Source: Bacillota bacterium (GTDB taxonomy: Bacteria > Bacillota > Clostridia > Christensenellales > SZUA-584). Taken from it: DNA of 6,917 nucleotides. Shown here piece by piece: positions 1 to 5,835 of this stretch (position 1 is its first letter; every line of letters starts with the position of its first letter). The notes beneath the pieces are model-generated. The model ran no database searches and had not been told where the DNA came from. It saw only the letters and a program-made list of their open reading frames with translations. The position numbers were made by a program, and so were the translations under genes. The DNA is taken from assembly GCA_023396555.1 (NCBI GenBank), contig JAEWWC010000075.1, forward strand, positions 1 to 6,917, read 5' to 3'.

Positions 1-503
1 GGTGTCAGCTTCACGATCAGTGGCTTTTGCGAAACGGCCTTTACCGCGCGCACGCATTCCGCCGCAGATTTCGGGTCCGTCCCGAGGCTAGCCCCGCCCA
101 GCTTCACGTTGGGACAGGATATGTTCAGCTCCAGCAACTGCACCGGCGCTTCTTTCATTCGCTCCGCAACCACAGCGTAGTCCTCGACGCGGCTGCCTGC
201 TATGTTGGCGATTACCACGGTATCCAGTGCATTCACTTCCTTGATCGTCGCCGAAAGGAACTCGTCGATGCCGGGGTTTTGTAACCCGACGCTGTTGATG
301 ATGCCGGATACCGTTTCAACAATGCGCGGCGGCTTGTTTCCGATGCGTTTCTCCGGTGTTATTGACTTGAGCGCGATACCACCCAGCTTATTGACATCGA
401 TGAACCATGAGTGCTGCCGCCCGAACGCGAACGTACCCGACGCGGCGATCACCGGGTTCTTGAGCGTGACGCCGCATAGACTGACCTGCATATTTACTGT
501 CAT
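1..503 (-). CDS. pyrD: Dihydroorotate dehydrogenase, class 1B catalytic subunit (5' part, runs off the left edge)
   Basis: This is the FMN subunit that oxidises dihydroorotate to orotate, the fourth step of UMP synthesis, in the cytoplasm. Only the first 167 complete codons are in the window, out of about 300 usual for the family. Visible landmarks are the FMN-site stretch ASGTFAFG (residues 21-28), a conserved Lys46 in ALKS, the substrate loop NSVGLQNPG (70-78), IANIAGS (98-104) and NISCPN (127-132). Cys130 in the last motif is the expected active-base cysteine of class 1 enzymes. GTDP at 141-144 and VKL at 164-166 also fit. A preceding pyrK gene points to class 1B, the NAD-linked heterotetramer, rather than the fumarate-linked class 1A. 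The start ATG shares one base with the pyrK stop (TGATG) and has AGGAGG 10 bases upstream. A second in-frame ATG four codons later is too far from that site to be preferred. The reading frame is intact to the edge. Confidence 0.96.
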   Translation of the reverse strand, partial: MTVNMQVSLCGVTLKNPVIAASGTFAFGRQHSWFIDVNKLGGIALKSITPEKRIGNKPPRIVETVSGIINSVGLQNPGIDEFLSATIKEVNALDTVVIANIAGSRVEDYAVVAERMKEAPVQLLELNISCPNVKLGGASLGTDPKSAAECVRAVKAVSQKPLIVKLT

Positions 504-1282
504 CACAGCGCCACCTCCTGCATATCGAATACCGGCCCTTCCACACACACCTTGCGGTAATCCAGCCCGTCCGGTGTGTTGATGCCGCAGACGCAGGTGG
601 CGCAAGCGCCGAAGCCGCAGCACATCCTCTGCTCCATCGATACCTGACAGCGCAAGCCAAACCTGTCCAGCACGGTTTTGAGCGCGCGCAGCATGGGCGT
701 AGGTCCGCAGGACAGCACGATGTCCGGCTTGTCCTCCTGAAGACGCTTTTCCAGCAGCGTCGTCACCACGCCCGCTTCGCCGATGGAACCGTCGTCCGAC
801 GCCACATGCACAAGATCACACGATGTAAAGTCGTTCTGGCAGTACGCGAACGGCAGGCTGCGGTATCCCAAAAACACCTCGTACTGCCTGTCCGGCCACC
901 GTTTGATCACGGTGGGCAGCGGTGCGATGCCCACGCCCCCACCAACGAGGAACACCTTCTTGTCCCCAGCCGCCAGATGGAAGCCGCGCCCCACCGGCAG
1001 TATCGCGTCCAACTCCGTGCCGGCCGGCGTTTTCACCAGCGCCTGCGTGCCATTCCCCTTCACCTGATAAATCAGCGTGATCGTCTGCGCCTTGTCGTCC
1101 CAGTCGTTGATGCTGATGGGCCTTTTCATCAGCATCTCAGCATGGCCGGGTATGCCGATATGGGCGAACTGCCCAGGTATGAAGTGCGCCAGATCAGCGC
1201 CGGGACAGTGCAGCACCATGCGGTAAATGCCGTCCGCGATTTTCTCATTGCTCACAATGGAAGTCCGTAAGTTTTTAAGCAT
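503..1282 (-). CDS. pyrK: Dihydroorotate dehydrogenase electron transfer subunit (FAD, 2Fe-2S)
   Basis: This 259-residue protein is of normal length for PyrK, the subunit that passes electrons from the FMN of PyrD through a 2Fe-2S cluster and FAD to NAD+. It belongs to the ferredoxin-NADP+ reductase superfamily. The order of parts is an N-terminal FAD-binding barrel with RPISIND (residues 54-60), a nucleotide-binding domain opening with VGGGVGIAP (113-121) and containing SCGPTPML (191-198), then a C-terminal cluster domain. The cluster ligands are read as Cys222, Cys227, Cys230 and Cys246, spaced C-x4-C-x2-C-x15-C and ending in KVCVEGPVF. Cys221 and Cys232 are extra cysteines next to ligands. 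The gene starts 2 bases after the carB stop and ends in a 1-base overlap with pyrD. The start is supported by AGGAG 5 bases upstream. Confidence 0.97.
   Translation of the reverse strand: MLKNLRTSIVSNEKIADGIYRMVLHCPGADLAHFIPGQFAHIGIPGHAEMLMKRPISINDWDDKAQTITLIYQVKGNGTQALVKTPAGTELDAILPVGRGFHLAAGDKKVFLVGGGVGIAPLPTVIKRWPDRQYEVFLGYRSLPFAYCQNDFTSCDLVHVASDDGSIGEAGVVTTLLEKRLQEDKPDIVLSCGPTPMLRALKTVLDRFGLRCQVSMEQRMCCGFGACATCVCGINTPDGLDYRKVCVEGPVFDMQEVAL
514..519 (-). promoter_or_regulatory. Ribosome binding site for pyrD
   Basis: A full AGGAGG lies inside the last codons of pyrK, 10 bases before the pyrD ATG. It favours the first of two nearby in-frame ATGs. Together with the stop-start overlap it suggests that pyrD is translationally coupled to pyrK, as expected for subunits of one complex. 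Confidence 0.8.
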
Positions 1283-1284
1283 AT

Positions 1285-4200
1285 CTACTCCTGTATATCC
1301 GTCAGGCTGACCGGCTTTAAGTCAGCGTCCGTCCAGCCCGATTTCATGCTTTGCAGCAGCACGCGCGCGGTATCCAGCGACGTGACGCACGGTATGCGGT
1401 GTTCCACCGCCATTCGCCGCAGCTTGAACCCGTCCCTGTCCGCCCGTCGGCCCTTGGTTGGCGTATTGACCACAAGCTTCAGCCTGCCGCTGTCAAACAG
1501 CTGTTTGATGTCCGGCCCGTCCGACAGCTTGTTCACCGTGCTGGCCGCCACGAAGTTGAAGTTCAGCACGTTGGCTGTTCCGGGCGTGGCGTATATATCG
1601 TAGCCAAGATAGTCCAGTATCGCCGCGATGGGGATCAGCTCCTGCTTGTCGTTGTTCGATACCGTTAGCAGCGCAGCACCTTTCTCCTTGGGCAGCGACA
1701 GCCCCGACGCGATAAGACCTTTTAAAAGCGCCTCGCTGTAATCGGCGGATATGCCCAGCACTTCGCCTGTGGACTTCATCTCGGGCCCGAGGCTTATCTC
1801 TACGTCGGTCAGCTTCTCAAACGAGAACACGGGCACCTTGACGGCGGTGAAGCCGCGTTTGGGATACAGACCGCTACCAAAGCCCATTTTGCCAAGTTTC
1901 TCGCCCAGAGATGCGCGCACCGCGAGCGATACCATGGGCACGCCCGTCACTTTGGATATGTAGGGCACGGTACGGCTGGAACGCGGGTTCACCTCGATCA
2001 CGTAAATCTGCCCGCCGGATATAACATATTGTATGTTGACGATACCCTTCACATCCAGCGCGAGCGCGAGCCTTCGCGTGATGTCTATCAGCTCTGCCTG
2101 CTGCTTTTCAGTGATGCGCCTCGCGGGATAGACGGATATGGAGTCGCCCGAGTGCACACCCGCGCGCTCGATATGCTCCATGATGCCGGGGATCAGCACG
2201 TCTTCCCCGTCGCAGATGGCATCCACTTCCAACTCGAGGCCCGTCATATACTTGTCCACCAGCACCGAATGCTCCTGCTCGTGCCGGTTTATGATGCGCA
2301 TGTACTCGCGGATATCATCCTCGCCGTACGCGATCTCCATGCCCTGACCGCCCAGCACGTATGACGGGCGCACCAGCACCGGATAACCCAGCGCTGCGGC
2401 GGCCTCCACCGCCTGCTGCGCGTTCGTCACCGTGGCCGCTTTGGGACGGCGGATGTCCAGCCGCTCCAGCAGCGCCTCGAATTCCTCCCTGTCCTCCGCG
2501 CGGTTGATGCTGACGAGCGGCGTGCCGATGATAGGATAGCCCATCGCCTCCACCGCCTTGGCCAGCTTGATGGCCGTCTGCCCGCCGAACTGCACAACCA
2601 CGCCCGCCGGCTGCTCCTGTTCCAGCACGTTGCCCACCTCTTCAGGCGTCAGCGGCTCAAAGTACAGCCGGTCGGAGGTGTCGAAATCCGTCGAAACTGT
2701 TTCCGGGTTGTTGTTGATGATAACGGTGTCAAAGCCCGCTTCCTTGAGCGCCCACACGCAGTGCACGCTGCAGTAGTCGAACTCGATGCCCTGCCCGATG
2801 CGTATCGGCCCTGAGCCCAGCACTACGAGGGTTTTATTATCCGGTTGTGCGGCCTCGTTCTCCTCGTCGTATGTGGAATAGTAATACGGGCTCACCGCAT
2901 CGAATTCCGCGCCGCACGTGTCCACCATCTTGAAGGCGGGCAATATGCCAAGACTTTTGCGCAGCTCGCGTATATCCTGTTCCGACGTCTGTGTCAGCCG
3001 CCCGATCGCTTTGTCGGAGAAGCCCATGCGCTTGGCCTTGCGGATCGTCGCGTGATCCAGCGAACCTTTTCCGTGCATGGCGAAATGCTCTTCCAGATCG
3101 ATGATGGCCTGCAGTTTGGTCAGATACCACAGATCGATTCGGGTCAGGGCATGAATGCGCTCCGCGCTGACGCCATGCCGTAGGGCCGTCGCGATATAGA
3201 ATATGCGCTCGTCATCCTGCTCCAGTATTCGCTTGATGAGGTCATCCTTCTTCATACCGGCGGCGAACGGGAATTGCAGGGAATGGAGGCCCAGTTCCAG
3301 TGAGCGTACCGCCTTCATAAAAGCGCTTTCAAAGTTCGCGCCGATGGCCATCACTTCGCCCGTTGCCTTCATGCGCGTACCCAGCTGCTTGTTGGCCTGC
3401 GTGAACTTGTCGAACGGCCACCGCGGGAACTTGACCACCACGTAGTCCAGCGTGGGTTCGAAGCAGGCGAACGTCTTACCGGTCACGCCGTTTTTGATCT
3501 CGTCCAGCCCATAGCCGATGGCAATCTTCGCGGCGATCTTGGCGATGGGATACCCTGTCGCTTTGCTGGCAAGCGCCGACGAACGGCTGACCCGGGGATT
3601 GACCTCGATCACGTAATATTGCATGCTGGCGGTGTCCAGCGCGTACTGCACGTTACAACCGCCCTCAATCTTCAAAGCGTTGATGATGTTGAGCGACGCG
3701 GTGCGCAGCAGCTGGTATTCGGCGTCCCGCAGCGTCTGGGACGGCGCGACCACGATGCTGTCGCCCGTATGGATGCCCACCGGATCGAGGTTCTCCATGT
3801 TGCAGACGGTGATGCAGTTGCCCTTGCCGTCGCGTATGACCTCGTATTCGATCTCCTTGTATCCGGCGACGCTCTTCTCAATGAGCACCTCGTGCACGCG
3901 GCTGGCCTGCAGCCCGCTGCGGCATATCTCTTCCAGCTCTGTATCGCTGTGGGCGATGCCGCCGCCCGTGCCACCCAGCGTGTAGGCCGGACGTACGATT
4001 AGCGGATAGCCGTGCTCCGACGCGAATTCCAGCGCCTGTTCCTGCGTGTTCGCGATGACGCTCTCGATGATGGGTTCGCCGATGTCGTTCATCAGCGTCT
4101 TAAACGCTTCCCTGTCCTCGGCCTTTTTGATAGACTCCGCACCGGTGCCCAGCAACCTCACTCCCAGCTCGTCCAGTACACCGCTCTCCGCCAGCTCCAT

Positions 4201-4497
4201 CGCGAGGTTCAGCCCCGTCTGGCCGCCCAGCGTCGCTAGCATGCTGTCCGGCTTCTCTTTCAATATAATGTTCCGTATTACCGGGACAGTCAGCGGCTCG
4301 ATATACACCTTGTCCGCCATCTCCGGATCCGTCATGATGGTGGCTGGGTTCGAGTTGATCAGCACCACCTCGATGCCTTCCTCGCGCAACGCGCGGCAGG
4401 CCTGCGTCCCGGCGTAGTCGAACTCGGCGGCTTGCCCGATTATGATAGGGCCGGAGCCGATGACCAGCACTTTCTTTATAGACTCTTGCCTAGGCAT
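1285..4497 (-). CDS. carB: Carbamoyl phosphate synthase large subunit
   Basis: This 1070-residue protein is full length (the E. coli protein has about 1073) and makes carbamoyl phosphate from bicarbonate, two ATP and ammonia delivered by CarA. The first synthetase half begins with GSGPIIIGQAAEFDYAG (residues 14-30) and holds Arg129, Arg169 in VRPAYTLGGTGGG, NLDPVGIHTGDS (236-247) and EVNPRVSRSSALASK (298-312). An oligomerisation segment covers roughly 400-550. The second half repeats the pattern: GSGPIRIGQGIEFDY (561-575), RPSYVLGGQGMEI (710-722), EHIERAGVHSGDS (774-786) and EVNPRSSRTVPYISK (835-849). The last 130 or so residues form the MGS-like allosteric domain. Lys951, Thr971 and Thr974 (ATPGTA) and Lys990 (VNK) line up with E. 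coli Lys954, Thr974, Thr977 and Lys993, so control by UMP is likely (inference). The start overlaps the end of carA by 8 bases. Because arginine synthesis also needs this product, the enzyme may serve both pathways, but its place in the pyr operon argues for a mainly pyrimidine role. The gene could also be named pyrAB. Confidence 0.99.
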   Translation of the reverse strand: MPRQESIKKVLVIGSGPIIIGQAAEFDYAGTQACRALREEGIEVVLINSNPATIMTDPEMADKVYIEPLTVPVIRNIILKEKPDSMLATLGGQTGLNLAMELAESGVLDELGVRLLGTGAESIKKAEDREAFKTLMNDIGEPIIESVIANTQEQALEFASEHGYPLIVRPAYTLGGTGGGIAHSDTELEEICRSGLQASRVHEVLIEKSVAGYKEIEYEVIRDGKGNCITVCNMENLDPVGIHTGDSIVVAPSQTLRDAEYQLLRTASLNIINALKIEGGCNVQYALDTASMQYYVIEVNPRVSRSSALASKATGYPIAKIAAKIAIGYGLDEIKNGVTGKTFACFEPTLDYVVVKFPRWPFDKFTQANKQLGTRMKATGEVMAIGANFESAFMKAVRSLELGLHSLQFPFAAGMKKDDLIKRILEQDDERIFYIATALRHGVSAERIHALTRIDLWYLTKLQAIIDLEEHFAMHGKGSLDHATIRKAKRMGFSDKAIGRLTQTSEQDIRELRKSLGILPAFKMVDTCGAEFDAVSPYYYSTYDEENEAAQPDNKTLVVLGSGPIRIGQGIEFDYCSVHCVWALKEAGFDTVIINNNPETVSTDFDTSDRLYFEPLTPEEVGNVLEQEQPAGVVVQFGGQTAIKLAKAVEAMGYPIIGTPLVSINRAEDREEFEALLERLDIRRPKAATVTNAQQAVEAAAALGYPVLVRPSYVLGGQGMEIAYGEDDIREYMRIINRHEQEHSVLVDKYMTGLELEVDAICDGEDVLIPGIMEHIERAGVHSGDSISVYPARRITEKQQAELIDITRRLALALDVKGIVNIQYVISGGQIYVIEVNPRSSRTVPYISKVTGVPMVSLAVRASLGEKLGKMGFGSGLYPKRGFTAVKVPVFSFEKLTDVEISLGPEMKSTGEVLGISADYSEALLKGLIASGLSLPKEKGAALLTVSNNDKQELIPIAAILDYLGYDIYATPGTANVLNFNFVAASTVNKLSDGPDIKQLFDSGRLKLVVNTPTKGRRADRDGFKLRRMAVEHRIPCVTSLDTARVLLQSMKSGWTDADLKPVSLTDIQE
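1288..1292 (-). promoter_or_regulatory. Ribosome binding site for pyrK
   Basis: AGGAG sits within the final codons of carB, 5 bases before the pyrK ATG. It supports the chosen start and implies reinitiation or coupling with carB translation. Confidence 0.7.
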
Positions 4498-5551
4498 GCT
4501 GCTTCCTCATAAGGCCGATGAACTCGTCGAACAGATAAGCCGTATCCTCCGGCCCGGGCGACGCCTCGGGGTGGAACTGCACCGTGAATAGGTTGCAGCC
4601 GTCGTAGCGTACGCCCTCGATCGTGCCATCATTCCAGTTGCGGTGCGTAACCGTCGCGCCCTCGGGCAACGAGTTCTCTACTATGGTATAGCCGTGGTTC
4701 TGGGAGGTGATGTAAACGCGGTCTTTTCCTAAGTCCTTAACCGGATGGTTCGCGCCGCGGTGTCCGTATTTGAGCTTAGCGGTGTCCGCGCCCGAAGCCA
4801 GCGCCACCAGCTGATGCCCAAGGCAAATGCCGAATATAGGCTTTTTGCCGATGAGCTGCTTGATATTGCCAATAACTTCGGTGTTGTCCTTGGGGTCTCC
4901 GGGGCCGTTGGTCAGCATGATGCCGTCGTACCCGCCCGCGAGTATTTCGTCCGCCGACGTGCGTGCCGGATAGACGGTGACCGCGCAATCGCGTTTATTC
5001 AAACTACGGATAATATTGCGCTTCAAGCCAAAGTCCAGAACCGCCACCTTCAGGCTGCCGTCGCAGTAGCGGTATTTCTCTTTGCACGTGACAGCGTCCA
5101 CAGGCATTTCGTACACGAAACGCTGCATCCCTTCGATCTGCGCTTTCGTGGGTTCGTCCTGCGTGATGATGCCGCGCATCGTGCCTTTTTCGCGGATGAT
5201 GCGCGTGAGGGCGCGCGTGTCGATACCCGCGAGGCCGCAAATACCATTCTCCTCCAAGTACTCGTTAAGGCTGCCCTGGCTACGCCAGTTGGAAGGCGCG
5301 TCGCAGGCCTCGCGCACAATGAAGCCGCTCACCTGCGGTCTGGCCGATTCCGGATCGATCTCGTTCACGCCGTAGTTGCCGATCAGCGGATACGTCATCG
5401 TCACGATCTGCCCGCAGTACGACGGATCCGTCAGCACTTCCTGATAGCCCGTCATGCCGGTGTTGAACACCATCTCGCCGGCGATGTCGGCCTTCGCGCC
5501 AAAGCTCTGCCCGACAAAGCGGGTGCCGTCCTCCAGTGTGAGTATCGCCAT
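4490..5551 (-). CDS. carA: Carbamoyl phosphate synthase small (glutaminase) subunit
   Basis: This 353-residue subunit hydrolyses glutamine and channels ammonia to CarB; its length is within the normal family range. The N-terminal CPSase small-chain domain shows FNTGMTGYQEVLTDPSY (residues 29-45), TYPLIGNYG (53-61) and LAGIDTRALTR (107-117). The C-terminal class I glutamine amidotransferase domain starts near 168 and has TNGPGDP (214-220), the nucleophile Cys243 in GICLGHQ (241-247), SQNHGYT (283-289), and the catalytic pair His327 and Glu329 in QFHPEASPGPED. All three catalytic residues are present. The ATG at 5551 gives the usual family N-terminus (MAILTLEDGTRF) and has AGGAGG just upstream. 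The 3' end overlaps carB by 8 bases. Unlike the other genes here, carA is not close to its upstream neighbour: 284 non-coding bases separate it from pyrF. The gene could also be named pyrAA. Confidence 0.99.
   Translation of the reverse strand: MAILTLEDGTRFVGQSFGAKADIAGEMVFNTGMTGYQEVLTDPSYCGQIVTMTYPLIGNYGVNEIDPESARPQVSGFIVREACDAPSNWRSQGSLNEYLEENGICGLAGIDTRALTRIIREKGTMRGIITQDEPTKAQIEGMQRFVYEMPVDAVTCKEKYRYCDGSLKVAVLDFGLKRNIIRSLNKRDCAVTVYPARTSADEILAGGYDGIMLTNGPGDPKDNTEVIGNIKQLIGKKPIFGICLGHQLVALASGADTAKLKYGHRGANHPVKDLGKDRVYITSQNHGYTIVENSLPEGATVTHRNWNDGTIEGVRYDGCNLFTVQFHPEASPGPEDTAYLFDEFIGLMRKQHA
4504..4508 (-). promoter_or_regulatory. Ribosome binding site for carB
   Basis: GAGGA lies in the closing codons of carA, 6 bases before the carB ATG. 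With the 8-base gene overlap it suggests coupled translation, which would keep the two synthase subunits in equal amounts. Confidence 0.65.
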
Positions 5552-5555
5552 TTGC

Positions 5556-5561
5556 CCTCCT
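5556..5561 (-). promoter_or_regulatory. Ribosome binding site for carA
   Basis: AGGAGG lies 4 bases before the carA ATG (AGGAGG-GCAA-ATG). It is a full-strength site, which fits a gene that must initiate on its own because no upstream gene runs into it. Confidence 0.8.
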
Positions 5562-5586
5562 CGTTCGTTAAACTTATAAACTCACT

Positions 5587-5602
5587 CCGATACATGTATC
5601 GG
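5587..5602. repeat. Perfect 16-base palindrome upstream of carA
   Basis: CCGATACATGTATCGG is identical to its own reverse complement and lies 35 bases upstream of the carA start codon. As RNA it could form a 6-base stem with a CATG loop; as DNA it has the two-fold symmetry of a dimeric regulator site. It lies outside the candidate repeat element at 5616-5810. Its role is unknown, and both an operator and a chance palindrome are possible. Confidence 0.55.
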
Positions 5603-5624
5603 TTGTTGCCAATGATTTAAGACC

Positions 5625-5643
5625 TTGGAGGCTCTGCCTCCAA
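5625..5643. repeat. Hairpin 1, 8-base perfect stem
   Basis: The arms TTGGAGGC (5625-5632) and GCCTCCAA (5636-5643) are exact reverse complements around a TCT loop. It is GC-rich in the middle. On the minus strand it is followed by AGGTCTTAAATC rather than a T-run, so it is not a standard terminator. Confidence 0.85.
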
Positions 5644-5650
5644 TCCACCG

Positions 5651-5672
5651 CTTAAGGGATTACTCCCTTAAG
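5651..5672. repeat. Hairpin 2, 9-base perfect stem
   Basis: The arms CTTAAGGGA (5651-5659) and TCCCTTAAG (5664-5672) are exact reverse complements around a TTAC loop. A shorter competing stem, GGGATT (5656-5661) with AATCCC (5673-5678), uses some of the same bases. Confidence 0.85.
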
Positions 5673-5682
5673 AATCCCGTCA

Positions 5683-5707
5683 AGGAAATGCCTTAACGGC
5701 ATTTCCT
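5683..5707. repeat. Hairpin 3, 10-base perfect stem
   Basis: The arms AGGAAATGCC (5683-5692) and GGCATTTCCT (5698-5707) are exact reverse complements around a TTAAC loop. It is the longest perfect stem in the gap. No T-run follows on either strand. Confidence 0.85.
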
Positions 5708-5732
5708 GTATATATCCATATGTTTCCGAATT

Positions 5733-5794
5733 CACAAGGAGGTCTGGAGGTTATGCTTCCAGCGAAGTGCGAGGCAGCGCCTCGCGGCCTTGTG
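5733..5794. repeat. Clover-like fold with two inner arms
   Basis: A closing stem of CACAAGG (5733-5739) with CCTTGTG (5788-5794) encloses two hairpins. Arm A pairs CTGGAGG (5744-5750) with CTTCCAG (5756-5762) and has one G-T pair. Arm B pairs GCGAGGC (5769-5775) with GCCTCGC (5779-5785) perfectly around AGC. The result is a 62-base three-way junction. The G-T pair would be a G-U wobble in plus-strand RNA but an A-C mismatch in the minus-strand operon transcript, so the fold is slightly better on the plus strand. It has no tRNA features. Confidence 0.7.
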
Positions 5795-5835
5795 CCCTTT
5801 TAGTCTTTAATTCTGCGATTCAAAGCCGCTAACGT

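Larger units (their letters stand above)
5616..5810. repeat. Candidate composite palindromic element (REP/MITE-like)
   Basis: The ends carry an imperfect inverted repeat: TTTAAGAC at 5616-5623 and GTCTTTAA at 5803-5810, whose reverse complement TTAAAGAC differs at one of eight positions. Between them are three consecutive perfect hairpins and a larger two-armed fold, so most of the 195 bases can pair with themselves. There is no transposase or other open frame inside. The GGAGGC-TCT-GCCTCC pattern resembles, from memory only, dispersed intergenic palindromes of GC-rich Clostridia. It may be one non-autonomous element or two adjacent repeat units. No clear target-site duplication was seen. Confidence 0.5.
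5552..5835. other. Non-coding pyrF-carA gap filled with inverted repeats
   Basis: This 284-base gap holds no plausible gene and is the only long spacer in the operon. From the carA side it contains the carA ribosome binding site, a 16-base perfect palindrome, three perfect hairpins in close succession, a short AT-rich linker around 5708-5722, and a two-armed fold closed by CACAAGG/CCTTGTG. None of the stems is followed by a run of T on the minus strand, so they do not look like intrinsic terminators. Read-through from pyrF into carA is therefore plausible. I found no convincing -35/-10 pair for a separate carA promoter and nothing like a PyrR-binding attenuator. Confidence 0.85.

Noticed and set aside
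202..582. Plus-strand frame of 126 codons across the pyrD/pyrK junction
   Set aside because: It is a shadow of two conserved minus-strand genes and shows no family resemblance.
2029..4417. Several plus-strand frames of 70-130 codons opposite carB
   Set aside because: All lie within the conserved carB coding region, overlap one another in different frames and look like chance open frames in GC-rich sequence.
5573..5612. Possible carA promoter (TATAAG at 5573-5578 and TTGGCA at 5607-5612, minus strand)
   Set aside because: The two boxes are about 28 bases apart, far from the 16-18 needed. The hexamer at the right distance from TATAAG (CGATAC) does not resemble a -35 box.
4745..5620. Long plus-strand open frame of 291 codons opposite carA
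   Set aside because: It lies antisense to a fully conserved carA, its translation is rich in Arg, Ala and His with no recognisable motif, and it simply mirrors the GC-rich codon pattern of carA. It ends in the repeat gap and has no convincing ribosome binding site.
5656..5678. Competing stem GGGATT/AATCCC overlapping hairpin 2, as a riboswitch-like switch
   Set aside because: It is only 6 base pairs against a perfect 9-base stem, no ligand-binding domain or expression platform is seen, and such short complements arise easily beside a palindrome.
5625..5707. The three hairpins read as transcription terminators
   Set aside because: None is followed by a T-run on either strand, and a terminator here would cut carA, carB, pyrK and pyrD off from the operon promoter without a visible replacement promoter.
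5733..5794. tRNA-like cloverleaf
   Set aside because: It has only two inner arms, no anticodon arm of the right size, no T-loop sequence and no CCA end, so it is not a tRNA.
5552..5835. PyrR-binding attenuator or pyrimidine-sensing leader
   Set aside because: No sequence like the PyrR-binding loop with its GAGAGG core was found, and there is no antiterminator-terminator pair. Such a leader would be expected ahead of the first gene of the operon, outside the window.
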